Shown here piece after piece: positions 49,801-60,096 of a stretch of DNA of 64,000 nt. Position numbers and translations under genes: made by a program. The stretch spans positions 437,593-501,592 of the forward strand of contig VXAA01002214.1 of the NCBI GenBank assembly GCA_013399115.1. The letters run 5' to 3'. Each line of letters starts with the position of its first letter. The first letter of the stretch is position 1. The notes below the pieces were generated by a model. The model had not been told where the DNA came from, did not search any database, and saw only the letters and a list, made by a program, of their open reading frames with translations. This DNA comes from Anseranas semipalmata (Eukaryota > Chordata > Aves > Anseriformes > Anseranatidae).

Positions 49801-52800
49801 CTGGGATCCTTCAATAGAAACAAAACCTATAGTTGGAAAATTGTATACATGTTTGAAATACAGTTTAGTGGGGTTTTCAGTTATTTTTATGGGCTTTACT
49901 TTCAGAATTTTGTGGGCTCATGCCTAATATGAGGAGGATATTGGCAATGAATGCTGTTTGGAAACCAGTAACAAAAGATTTCTGTTAGAGGAGAGACTTA
50001 AAAGCAAAGACTGAAAGAAAAGCTTAAGAGATACTAAATGCGAGTAACGTGGTCAAATACTGACTAAAGGAGAGTATAAAAACATTTACAAATACTTTAA
50101 GGGTTTAAACATCAAAGTCCATCAAAGTAATTATTTAGAACAGTCAAAGGGAGTGTAAATATGAATAATAGGATAAAATTAAGCAAGGTAGGATTTAGGC
50201 TGGGTATAAGGCAGAATATCCTTACAGTAAGACAGACTATTAGATGCTAGATCAGTCTCCCAAAGGAAGTGATTAAAGAGCCATCATTAGAATCATTCAA
50301 AATTAGACTAGATAAAATAACTTGGAAGAATTGCGGAATGCACTGGGGAGCAGGTGGGACAAGTGATCCGATGGCTTTTATTTTTATTTACTTCATTGCT
50401 TCTTTGAAAGCTTACACTCAATGGAACAATATTGTTGTCATATTAACATTAAAAATTATATACTGCTTTAAAAAGTTAAAAAAAAAAGTTTTGGGGAGGA
50501 AAAGAATAATTGTTTATGTAAATTTTGAGGCATTGTTGAAAAATTCTGTTACTGTAACATCATGTTAAATATGAATCTAGGCCTGTAAAACCATGAACAT
50601 TGGAAGTTAATGCTGCCAGATTACATGATAGCTGAGGTTTGATATGACATTTATCTTCAGGAGTGAGTAGACTGATAAATCACAAGTGGCATAGCCACAA
50701 GTGAGTTAGCAAGTGTTTACTCATGAGTGAAGATAAATGTCATATCAGACCATAGCCATTCTGAATTTTGTAAGTTTACAAGTGGCTTACTCGTTTCTTC
50801 CTTCCACAGTACTTTTTTTAAACTTAAAATTGAGAGGAAAAAATGCTCAGTATAGGATGTGTTTTGAAAATGTATTTTTGTGTTCCATTCTTTGCCGAAG
50901 CATCTATTTCCTGTGCTGTTTTTATTGCTATATTTGGTATGCCTAAACTTTTGGATCAGATGCTTCTCTTGCAAAGTGTGTTTTATGTAAATCAAGTTAG
51001 GCTAATTTTGCAGCTCTTGTCAAGTAAGGGGAAGCATATCATAGTGACCCCATGCATCTGCAAAGGAGCAACTAGATCAGTTAGACTTGCAAAATTCCTG
51101 TCCTTGAAGCCTTTAGCAGTGAACTCTAATCATCATAAAGGATTTTTCCTTTTAATGGTTTGTAGGTACTAGCGTTCATTTTTATTTAATATCTCCCGTA
51201 TAGGAAGGAGAAGGGAAACAGAAGTTATCAGTCTTTCTACTTCGATCCATTTTATGTGCTGAAATCTTTCTCAGTCCGTATTTGTTGGTCATTTGTGTTG
51301 TTAATTATTGGTCTGTGTTCACATCTGTAATCTGTTCTTTGTTCTGCAATAACACATATGGTAGAAGATGCACACCTGTCATGAGCATCACTTTTTGGCT
51401 TAAGGTTGGGACCTGAGAGCACTATTATTTTACTGTCATATATTATTGAATCTAAGCTTTTTGAGAAGGGCCTTAAGAAAAATGGACATTTGAGCTGTGA
51501 CCATTTTAATATTCTGGTTATCAGTAATGTGTCTGTTAAATATCCTTTTTTCATCTCTATCTGTCTCTTTGTTTTGTAAAAACACTATTATATAGACATC
51601 CCTATTTACAGATGTGAACATTTAGAAATGGACAGAGTAGTAGTCCGAAGCATTCAGAAAGTGACAGAAGGAATTTGTCTGGAGGAGCAGACAGGTGATG
51701 TATTAAAGTGAGCCTCATTAGTGCAGTGGAGAGACAACGGTTAAGGGGGGAAGTAGGACAATGAAATAAAACAGCGAGAATACTTTCCTTATTGTGAGAA
51801 GTGTGCTTGTTATTTTGCAGAGAAATGTTATTTTGTAGAAAAGAACAGTTAACTTTTACCATATTGCACTTGGAGAAGAAGGCCAATGCCATGACTTTCC
51901 TGCTTTAATACTTTCCTTGAACAGTTTTGAAGTGCAGCAGCCTATGAGATGATTCTTCAACTTTTGACTGATAGATTGAAGAGGAATAGGCTGATCTATG
52001 ACAGTACTTGCTATCCTGGCACTGTCTTAATTGTAATTTTGTTTGATAATTTTGCTGTTTTCCAAAATCACTATCAACTCCAGGCAATAGCTAAATCACA
52101 TTAAATCTTCTATGTTTTCTGTGCCTTTGTTGTTACTGCTCCACTGTTGTGCTTGCTGTATTCAGTGGTGGTAATAATGAAAATGTTTTCCCTTCTTTTT
52201 AGCGGAGATGGAATGATGAGCAGTTTCTGTAAACTTTGAAGACTGTTTTTGTCTTGTCACCTTTTCTGATTCAGTGCTTTTTAAAGGTCATTAATATTAT
52301 AATTATGGAAGTAGGGATAGGATCATGTAGGTTGGAAAGGACTTCTGGGGGTGTCTAGTCCAACCTCCTGCTCACAGGAGGTCCAATTAGAGCATGTTGC
52401 CCGTGGCCTTGACCAGTCATGTTTCAAACATATTCAGGGTGAACTTCCACAGCCTTTCTGGATAACCTGTTCCGGTGTTTGCCCACCCTCATGGTAAATT
52501 GTTTTTTCTTACATTAAGAGGAAATTTCCCATATTCCAACTTGTGCCCATTGTGTTGCATCCTTCCACTGTGTATCCAGAAGAGTCTGGATCTGTCTTCT
52601 CTACATCTTCCCTTTAGGTAGATATAGACAGCAATAAGAGCTCCCCTTCTGTTAAGGCTGAAGTAATGTCTGTGATAACCTCAGTATAGTAAAATATCCA
52701 CCTCTGTATCTTTTGTATCAATCTGGTTTAGGAAATCCTGAGTGAAATGGTCATTCGAGATTCAGCATAAGTTACATTAGATTATACTCATTGTACATAT

Positions 52801-55800
52801 TTTTAGGCTGTGAGAAATGTAAAATAATCTTGGTTAAGTTAATCTTCTCCGAGATTAGCTTGCCAATATCTTGTTCATTGCCTACATTTTCCAGGCCAAA
52901 TTCAGGACAAAATGGTAATGTTAGTGCTATGGGGAAAATAGGCAAGAGGATTAGAACAATTTAAATTAGTTTAATTCATGAAGAGTGATTTAGGTTGTTT
53001 ATAAATTTTGATGCAGCATAAGTTACCTCTGATTCCTTAGTTTTTACTATGTACTTTGTTTATATTTGTTTGGAAAGAAGGTTGCACGTTCTGTTTCAGA
53101 ACCAAATTGCTAATGTTCATTCCTTAATTGCTTCCAGATTTGAAGATCACATCTGTGTTGAAATGTATCTTAAACCCATATAGAAACTGAAATCTGATTT
53201 AGTGTAAAATGTTGTGTTGTTGAATTCAGGTGCAGTTGTTCCTTTTAGAGAGTATGTTTGTTGCTGATCAGTTTCAGTATGGAATTTAAGATGCTGATTT
53301 TGATCTACACCCCTTGGAAAAGTTTATTTTTCCGTCATTTTCTACATTTTCAGCACTTTTATTTATGTTGAAGTCCTAGTACAGTACTTGTTAAAGAACA
53401 TTTTTTGAATGTATTTTGAATGTATTTAATAGTAAAGAAAATATTGTCATTATTTATGTGATCTTAAGAGGTTAAGTACTAGACTATATTTAATGGTGTT
53501 AATGACCCACATTTTAGGGTAGTCATGTGAAAATATTAATCAGGTGAAACAGAATTTGATTCTGAACTCTAGAAGTTGCTTGCTGCACAGAGAAATAATC
53601 TAATGGGAGAAGATTACTGTAATGCCAGATGGTGATTCTATTCACAGGTCACATGCATCTCCTTTTTGGCCTGACTTTTGGCCAATTAAAGTATGGCTTC
53701 TTTTCTTCACTATTCTCTGAAGACTCATCCAATATGTTATTGTAGAAGTGGCAACATTCTCTTCTGTATCAGTAGCCCTTTTTTACTTTTGGGCTATTAT
53801 GTCTCCTTACTTACTAAAATACACTTGTACGTGGCAACTGTTTTGTGTGCATGAAAATTGAGTCAAATTCAACTTTTTCCCTCTTTTTCACTTATCACCT
53901 ATATTTTTTTTTTCCTGGTTTTAAGAATGGTAGCTACTTTATTCTTTCCCTTCTGAGTGTTACTATTTACTCACTGCCTGTCTTGACCAAATAAATTTAT
54001 ATCCACTCTCTCCATTTCTGTGCTTAGTCCAAATACTCCATTTTTCTTCAGTGTCCTTCAGCTGAATCCTTAATATTTTTTTTTTTTTTACCTTTTCTCT
54101 TTCTGCAAGGTAGCTATTACTAATACTTCTCCACCTGCAGGTTTATTGTGACCTCACAACTTTTAATATTTTAGGTTGTGCAGAATGCAATTTCCTAATT
54201 CAGAATATTCCCTATTTGTTTTTTCTACAGACTATATTAAACATCTTGTTCCCTCACTAGTCTATCCTCTTGTAGTTTTCACCTTCTGACTGGGGAGCCC
54301 TGGTTCCCGCTGATGGAACACTTTTCTATTTGTTCCCCAACTTCTTCATTGTCTTCTTTTACATCTCATTTGAAAAATATGTATGTATATTTTTTTCTCC
54401 TTTTCTTTTTTCCATAGCACACTTTGAAGTCAGAGATTTTGTCTTTCATCGTTCAGTTAAATAATATGTTTTTAGATACTTTGTAAGAATAACACTGATG
54501 CTGAATAAAGGTGCGGTGTTTCCTGTTTGCTTCATGTGGTGGTGTATGGCGTTGTGTATTGTCTTCTAGGAGGTAATCCTGAATGGTGTGAGACAGAGAC
54601 TTGTAATTCAGAAATGGGACACATGATGCTATGGCACTAACATTGTTGAAACTGTGAAGAGCACATGACTTCTGAGGTTTTCAGGCCTGAGTTGTGGTTG
54701 TAATCTTATTTGTAGCTATTTGCCTGTGTTTTGTTTTCAAAGTTTGTTTATGGATTTTTTTTTTCCAGCTCTGCAGCATCCACGTGTCTTGTTGAATATT
54801 CTGTTCATTACATCTGTGCCTACCTTGTCCCTGATTTCATGAACATACATTTTGCTATGCCTTACAAATGACCTTTGTAGTTTCTTCTTTTTGATTAAAT
54901 TTATTTGTGAGTCAAATTCTAAGTTTCTGACCCAGTTTCAGTTTTGGGTAAGGATCTCAGAATTTGGTTTAGTAGTAAGCGAAACCACGAGAATATCCAC
55001 TTAACATTTAAAAGATGAATAGTGTATGATCACCACAAAACATTGCTTTTTTCTTGTGTATATCTGACTTTGGAACCCACAGTATTTTGGAGTATACTTT
55101 TAGTCTATATTTTCTTTAAAAAGCATAGGTTTATAGTGAGAGACCTAACGATTGTAGGTGTATACCACTAAAATTTTTGCAGCATTTTTCTTCTACAAAA
55201 ATGCTTTTCTTCCTAGTAAAATTTCTGAAGACAAAAGCCTGAACTTTAATGTATACCTCACATCTTTGAAATATATTTTTGATGAAGGTTGTGACATATG
55301 ACATTTGTGTCAAATATTATTTGATTTTTTTTAAACAAAATATGTATATATTTTATATATATTTAAGCAAAATATGTATATACACACACACACAACCACA
55401 TACATTACATGAATATGACTTTTGTCACTAGCTGGTTGTGCTTGTAGAGATCCATATGCTTATATTAGTAATTACAGTATTAGTATATTTACGTTGTGTG
55501 TGTTTGTGTATAAAGAGTATAATATAAGTATACTTTTTTTTAATAATAGCAGATTATCCAGTCAACATCTGCTCAAACTGTGAAACGAAACCCTGCTTGC
55601 CAGACTACCCAGATTAGGATGCCAGTGGTAATAACTCAGACCATTAGACCACAAGGTATGGGTTTAAATGTTTTAGTGAGATTGTTAACTTTGTATGAAT
55701 TTCATTGTAATTACTAACTAGTAGCATGGGAAAAACTTACAGTGCTGACATTAGCGGTCTTGACACTTTTTTTTTTTTTTTTTTTACTTCATACTGGCTG

Positions 55801-58800
55801 AGGAGTGCATGTTTTCACTATGCAGTTTCAACATATTTCAGACTGACATAGTTAACTGTTTTGAAACTACCTTAGGACTAACCTCACTCATGCTTAGTAC
55901 CTTACGCAGCTGTTTTTCACTTGAAATTCTGAAAGAAGTCAGGAACTTGGCTCTTACTGTTGTGCACTCTGGGCCAAGAAAGAAATTCTTCATTTTTCCT
56001 AAAACCTATAGAATGCTCGATTTAATCATCCTACTTTAACTCTTGCTCCTGAAGCAGAACATTATAGTCGCTGTCTGTGTGGCTACAGAGGTCAAGGTAG
56101 GAGTCTTAGAGAAATTTTTCAACCCACGTGCTTTTTTCAGGCAGTATGTTTCTGTGGTGAGGTCAGAGACTGATTAAAGCAACATGACATGCCCGGGGAG
56201 CAGGAGGTGTGGTATTACACACAACTTTCTCATGGATTTGTGCGCAGGTGGATTAATGTCCAACTGATATGTCCCACTTTTTAAAAGGGTTTTTGAACCC
56301 TTGTTACCTTCTTAATAAATATCCTTTTGTTTCTTTCCACCACTAGACCTGTTAGCCTTGGGGTTTGATTATGTGTGAGAGTATCTTTTTGGATGTGGGC
56401 ATTTAGATGATTGAGGGTTTGTAATGGAATACAGAGTTTATCATCTTCAGGTAGTGAATCAGAAATCAAACTAGTTTAAATGCACATAAAAGCTATTGCT
56501 GCACATTTGACTTTATTGCTTTGTTTTTTTTCATTCTTGGGAAAAGAAAGCATCAAAAAAAACCAAAGATCACATTTAATAGCAGCTGATATTCTGCTTG
56601 TTCAGTTCTCTTCAGAGAATCCAAAGGCTGAATGGACATGGAGACCAAGCTGTCACTGTAATCCTGTCATAGGCTGTTTTTCCAGGTTAGAAAGAAATGC
56701 ATTTGCTTGTCATAAAAGTATATTTGATAGCACCGACACTCATTTCCTGAGCTTATTTACAGGGAGAGTATTCAGTGTCTTAGAGTATGAACTTTCACTT
56801 CTGACCAGTGTCTGAGAGTGAAGGCTGATTTCATTTCTGTGCTTGTTCAGTATGCAGTTGTGAATGACAACAGTATGACAAGAATTTGCATGGTATTGGC
56901 ATCTGTCTTTTAAATGGTGGATTCAGAACACAAATTTATTCATGATAGCCATTGATGGGCCAGTGAAGTACAACTTAACTGGCAGTTTGGCTTAAGGAAG
57001 ACAATTCATAAAGGCCAATTCATGCAAAGCCCTGCTTTCAGGTGAGCTTATTCCTATTTACAAGCTTGTTTAAGCCATCCAGTATATTTTTTTTAAATTA
57101 CACAAACAAAGCAGTCAGAATGGAAATCTAGAAAATGTCCCATTGTTAAAACTATATATCTTGCAGCCTGTATCTGGAGAAAAGTCTGCCATGTGTTTGC
57201 AGCTCTAAGAAGTGCCTATGGCATACTGTCAGATACCAGCACATTTTGATCTTGATGCATTGTTCAAACTTTCTACTGTAAACAACAGTATAATGGTGTT
57301 TTATACTGACCTCATTATTCCTATAGAAAGAGGTAAGATACTGGAATAGGACATGGTCTATATAGAAAATTACAGTAGTACAATTTTGTGGAGTGTGACT
57401 TTGTAAAGATGGTTATACCAGAATTGAGCTGACTTCCACAGAATGCTGCGTTTTCCTTCTCAAACAGGAGTGAATCTCCTAGTGTGATGCTTCTTTACAT
57501 TATTATTAATGCATCCACGTGAACAAACTGGAAGGCTTTAAAAACAGTAGTATAGATAGTTGGCAGACTCTTAGAACTTTAATATAAAAAAATGGCACCT
57601 ACATCAGGGGAAGTAACATTATAGTTATTTCAGGAAAAATTCATGCTCCTTTATCAAAGCAGTTATCAGTATAATAAATCTGTGAATTGAATCTTGTGGA
57701 TGGAGGAGTGGAGCCAAAGGGTAAAATAATTAGCCGGAGGATTCATTGCAGCTATTTGACCTATGCAGAAGCAGAACTAGGAACTTACAAGCTCCTAAAT
57801 TTGGGCTTATTTCTCTGGATCATGCTACTTGAAATTTGAAACAAGTACCCAGTGGTGAAAGACTCTGTATGTCATTACCAATCCCATGAAATATCTAGGC
57901 CCACAGGTGATTTTTTTTTTTTCAAAATATGCCCTGCCTTGTAGTATAAATTGGTATTTTAGCCATTTTTTTGTCTAACTCCTTAATCATGCACAATTGT
58001 GATTTAAACCAGAAAACTTATTTTTTGTCCCCAAACTTATATTTACTTCTCCAGATCCATTTGAGGAGAATTACATATATTGGTTGAAAGAAAGTGAAAC
58101 AATTTTTTAATTGTTTAATAGACGTATGGTTTTCCTGAGACCAAGAAGTTAACTACTCTTTTGCTGTACCTTCTCCATATTTTGGGGGGTCAAAAGTTAT
58201 CATCTGTTGAAAAGAAAACACTGATATTAGCTGTTAAGGAATATAATATTAAATTCTGGAGGAGTGCCACTGTTTCCTTACTTGAGCCATTGCAGTAATT
58301 TTCAAAGCTAATACACTTTTAATCTCCTAAATGCTAATTGTTGAAAGCAGAGATCTGCTGATTTTTTGTTATTGTATGATTTCTTTCCTTCCAATTCACT
58401 TAGTAAAAAACCCTTTCAATTAGTTCATCTGATATAGATAAAAGAATTGTCTGGGCCATGAACTAATGCTATCTGTGACATCTCACCAGACCTTGAATAT
58501 TCTGATGACAAAATAGTTTTATTCCCCAGGCTCAGAGCCTGAAGTCCTAAATCCTGTTTTGTGTTTACTAATGTTGAGGGTCCACACAAAATGTATTTAT
58601 ACAGATCGAAGAACTGAACAAACACTGTTAAACTAGTTTTGCTTTGAAAGCGTATGTTAAGGTAGATGAAGACTTCAAAATGAAAAAAGTAGTGCTGGGC
58701 TCATGCAAAGCTAACACTTATGTGTTAGCAAAGAAGTGTTATTAAAAGGATTTGTTGAGATAGTTGTAGTTTAGGTTTTCAGAATTCACAAAAGAAGAAT

Positions 58801-60051
58801 AACATATCTCTACTAAGGTTCCTACCATGCCATTTTTATGCAGTTGATCCATAGATATGCAGGAAAAACTTTTCATGTGCTTCTCAGTCTCAAATACTAT
58901 GTGTATGTAACTCAATAAATTTGAATGATATACAAGATAAAGGTGAGAACTTTTGAGTTAAGTAGACATATAATTTAATTACTTTCACATGCCAACATAC
59001 AGGTGGGATTAAAGGAAACTGACAAAATGTAACCCAAGGAAGCATGTCTTAATATATTAAGTAGTAAAGGTGGACTAACTCCAAATTCTTCATTTGTAAG
59101 TGCTTTTTGAGTCAAATACTGATATAATGTTTTCTGATAATTATAATACAGGTTTATTGATTTACCAATTAGCAACATAAACTTGTAATTATTTTTATTA
59201 GATTTTCCAAATGTCAGAGAGGAATTAATATCCATTTATTAATGTAGTTTCACAAGAAGCTGAATGCCCACCGCACTTTGTCTCAATCAGAAATCCCCTT
59301 TTTTTCTTTTAGTACATATAGACTTGTAAAGTCTAGATACGACACGAATTACTTTTAAAACACCATTTTCAAAATGAGGAAGTAAAAGACAACCTTTATG
59401 AGGGGTGTTATGTTAAATGTTAAAATAATATGTTGACTTTTACAGACAATATAAAATATTAAAGAATGCTTAAAATAATGTTTTGAACTCTGAAAGTACA
59501 TATTTTTCACCACAGCAAAGAACAATGACTGTGTAAGAAAAGGTAAAAGGTATAGCAAATACGTTGAGTGACCGTGACTTAAAACATCTATATTAAGAAC
59601 ATTTGAAATTGTTTTTTTTTTTTATGCTGCGCAGATTATAAAGAAAAGTGGTTTACTGGCAATTGCAAATGCACAACCATTGTCTGTATTATAACCAGTT
59701 ATGGCCAGTGGTTTTCAGTTTTGGAGTCTTCACTATTCTGTAAATATAGAACAAACTGTAATATTAATATATTTTTTTTAATCTGAAGTTGTTCTTCTTC
59801 AGCAGTGTAATTTTTAAAAAATAATAACTTCCTTTGTTTGCAATTTACAGACAGTTAAATTTAGTTCCTGGACAGAAGGTTCTTTGATGTAAATTGTCTA
59901 AGACAGCTCATAATAACATCGCTTGGTGTTTTTCAGGCACAGTAGGGAAGGCACCAACAATACAAGCCAGCAAAAGTCCTGGGGGCTTTGGTGTTCAGGT
60001 CTCTGCAAATCAGAAAAACAAGCTGAATGACCCTGGAGGTGGTTCTTTCAG
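25642..60051 (+). CDS. TAF4-family TFIID subunit, partial; likely third TAF4 paralogue
   Basis: TAF4 proteins are TFIID subunits in the nucleus that pair with TAF12 through a histone fold and receive activator and E-protein signals through the TAFH/NHR1 domain. Visible coding exons: 25642-25853 (cut by the gap), 29683-29855, 38778-38915, 40153-40380, 41251-41373, 43149-43238, 45086-45343, 55550-55655, 59937-60051. All are GT-AG with matching phases, giving about 481 residues. In order they hold an Ala/Pro-rich segment ending QTTIQLPPGFTIPPG; MVLVRTDAGQLVMVPQQALA; Gln/Ser/Thr-rich sequence; a full TAFH domain (NVKKCKNFLATLIKLAS to SSPQPYLVPFLKKSLPALRQ); a variable linker; and QKNKLNDPGGGSFR, which directly precedes the histone fold in TAF4. 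The histone-fold exons are not in the window. The N-terminal motifs resemble TAF4 more than TAF4B. The location beside LSM14A fits neither known gene, so no symbol is given. Confidence 0.93.
26662..26677. repeat. 16-bp perfect palindrome
   Basis: CTATTGATATCAATAG beside a T18 run; TGATATCAAT recurs at 26693-26702. Confidence 0.85.
27401..27464. repeat. Short tandem duplication (period 41)
   Basis: CCAGTTTATTCTAGCATATA plus ATA at 27401-27423 recurs at 27442-27464 with one mismatch. Confidence 0.85.
28602..28617. repeat. 16-bp perfect palindrome
   Basis: GATACTACGTAGTATC with no spacer. Confidence 0.85.
28967..28991. repeat. 25-base palindrome
   Basis: Arms AACACTTGTTTG and CAAACAAGTGTT with a single central T, in TAF4-like intron 1. 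Confidence 0.85.
29683..29855 (+). CDS. TAF4-like exon 2
   Basis: GMVLVRTDAGQLVMVPQQAL then a Gln-rich stretch (AQAQMQAQVQTQGQG) and SPRLSVPTSGPVF. The PPGMVLVR..GQL..PQQALAQ wording is a clear TAF4 hallmark. Phase 1 in, phase 0 out; donor CAG|GTATGT. Confidence 0.95.
29856..38777 (+). other. TAF4-like intron 2
   Basis: 8.9 kb, mostly plain AT-rich sequence. A block at about 35.9-36.4 kb is more GC-balanced, but I could not assign it to a repeat family. No extra exon is supported. Confidence 0.8.
38778..38915 (+). CDS. TAF4-like exon 3
   Basis: 46 codons in phase 0-0: QPTSVATSTVRLGLPVQAKV, then Thr/Ser/Ala-rich sequence to GGSILSHTT. It lies in the region of TAF4 that is poorly conserved. 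Placement rests on splice sites, frame and composition. Confidence 0.85.
38916..40152 (+). other. TAF4-like intron 3
   Basis: 1.2 kb. The part at about 39.2-39.7 kb is richer in GC and CpG-poor, possibly an old repeat, but unrecognised. Short GT repeat near 39537-39550. Confidence 0.75.
40153..40380 (+). CDS. TAF4-like exon 4 (Gln/Thr/Pro-rich)
   Basis: 76 codons in phase 0-0, from VSVASTSAQNLFKTTVATGT to SSPVPGTTVVSQ. Rich in Gln, Thr, Ser and Pro, as in the glutamine-rich coactivator region of TAF4. Donor CAG|GTAAGT. Confidence 0.9.
40381..41250 (+). other. TAF4-like intron 4
   Basis: 870 nt; nothing recognised. Confidence 0.8.
41251..41373 (+). CDS. TAF4-like exon 5 (TAFH/NHR1, first part)
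   Basis: 41 codons, EMQENVKKCKNFLATLIKLA through PSPETSRNVKALVQDLL. It encodes the first helices of the TAFH (NHR1) domain; the acceptor follows a long T tract (TTTTTTTGCAG). Confidence 0.97.
42438..42600. repeat. TA/TG-rich simple-sequence block
   Basis: Mixture of TATATA, TATG and ACGTACAT units in TAF4-like intron 5. Confidence 0.85.
42863..42885. repeat. 23-base palindrome
   Basis: Arms TATGGTACCTA and TAGGTACCATA with a single central T, in TAF4-like intron 5. Confidence 0.85.
42975..43065. repeat. CA/TA/TG mixed microsatellite
   Basis: ACACAC, TATATA and TGTGTG runs with ACGTACGT, ending about 85 bases before TAF4-like exon 6. Confidence 0.85.
43149..43238 (+). CDS. TAF4-like exon 6 (TAFH/NHR1, middle part)
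   Basis: 30 codons in phase 0-0, DAKIDPEEFTGRLQSELKSS followed by PQPYLVPFLK, the most conserved part of TAFH in TAF4, TAF4B and ETO-family proteins. Donor AAG|GTAATG. Confidence 0.97.
43239..45085 (+). other. TAF4-like intron 6
   Basis: 1.8 kb containing the hAT-like element at 43341-43629 and a T-rich run near 44249-44265. Confidence 0.8.
43341..43629. mobile_element. Non-autonomous hAT-like DNA transposon
   Basis: 289 bp bounded by imperfect terminal inverted repeats: TAGGACTACTCAAT at the left and ATTGAGTAGCCCCG at the right, both consistent with an ancestral CAGGGCTACTCAA end. The 8-bp flanks ATCTAAAG and ATCTATAA agree at 6 of 8 positions, the duplication length of hAT elements. No transposase is encoded. 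The family name is unknown to me. Confidence 0.6.
45086..45343 (+). CDS. TAF4-like exon 7 (end of TAFH, then linker)
   Basis: 86 codons in phase 0-0. KSLPALRQSLLNSQ ends the TAFH domain; the rest is a Ser/Gln/Val-rich linker (TTQTIGIRQPNN, VQPPQVKVVQSNQSSQL) comparable to the variable middle of TAF4. Confidence 0.95.
46618..46963. mobile_element. Candidate hAT (Charlie-type) remnant
   Basis: The left end AGTGTTCCTCAGA and the right end TTTTGAGAAACACTG form an imperfect inverted repeat consistent with CAGTGTTTCTCAAA, a common hAT terminus. A weak match of flanking 8-mers needs a one-base shift. No coding capacity. Confidence 0.4.
48112..48141. repeat. 12-bp perfect hairpin, 6-base loop
   Basis: TCAACATATGCA and TGCATATGTTGA flank TATCAT. 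A third partial copy (GTGCATATGTG) lies just to the left. Confidence 0.85.
50010..50375 (+). mobile_element. CR1 LINE fragment (3' end of ORF2), decayed
   Basis: Sense CR1 pattern: TACAAATACTTTAAGGG, then TCTCCCAAAGGAAGTG, then TCATTAGAATCATTCAAAA with TTAGACTAGATAAAATAA, corresponding to the end of the CR1 ORF2. Divergent and frame-broken; the 5' edge is uncertain. Confidence 0.75.
50640..50747. repeat. Foldback with 20-bp perfect inverted repeat
   Basis: Left arm TGATATGACATTTATCTTCA (50640-50659) is the exact reverse complement of 50728-50747. Pairing partly resumes inside (GAGTA..AC) so the stem may reach about 34 bp with one internal loop. Spacer about 68 bases. Confidence 0.9.
52319..52662 (-). 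mobile_element. CR1 LINE 3' fragment
   Basis: Begins GGATCATGTAGGTTGGAAAG and continues with the familiar antisense CR1 wording (TCTAGTCCAACCTCCTG, ACCTGTTCCGGTGTTTGCCC, CTTCCCTTTAGGTAG). The element is therefore in minus orientation and 5'-truncated. This is the best preserved of the four fragments. Confidence 0.85.
55550..55655 (+). CDS. TAF4-like exon 8 (tandem acceptor)
   Basis: QIIQSTSAQTVKRNPACQTT, then QIRMPVVITQTIRPQ with a split Gly codon (phase 1 out). The acceptor reads TAG CAG, so the first Gln may be kept (start 55550) or lost (55553). It is preceded by a 10.2-kb intron. Confidence 0.9.
55656..59936 (+). other. TAF4-like intron 8
   Basis: 4.3 kb of AT-rich sequence with a T run at about 55767-55785. 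Nothing else recognised. Confidence 0.8.
55767..55785. repeat. T homopolymer
   Basis: Long T run in TAF4-like intron 8, about 110 bases after exon 8; not next to a recognisable retroelement. Confidence 0.9.
59937..60051 (+). CDS. TAF4-like exon 9 (just before the histone fold)
   Basis: GTVGKAPTIQASKSPGGFGV then QVSANQKNKLNDPGGGSFR. QKNKL..PGGGSFR is the conserved lead-in to the TAF4 histone fold. It ends in phase 2 within the Arg codon; a DDDDIND-type exon is expected next but is not seen before 64000. The donor GTAAAA runs straight into an A/TAA repeat. Confidence 0.95.
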
Positions 60052-60053
60052 GT

Positions 60054-60096
60054 AAAAAAATAAATAAATAATAATAATAATAATAATAAAAAAAAA
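60054..60096. repeat. A/TAA simple repeat abutting the exon 9 donor
   Basis: AAAAAATAAATAAATAATAA.. continues for about 43 bases starting at intron position +3 of TAF4-like exon 9. Confidence 0.92.

Larger units (their letters stand above)
45344..55549 (+). other. TAF4-like intron 7
   Basis: The longest intron (10.2 kb). It contains a hAT-like candidate (46618-46963), a GC-raised island (about 47.7-48.0 kb), a foldback (50640-50747) and CR1 fragments (about 50010-50375 and 52319-52662). Confidence 0.8.
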
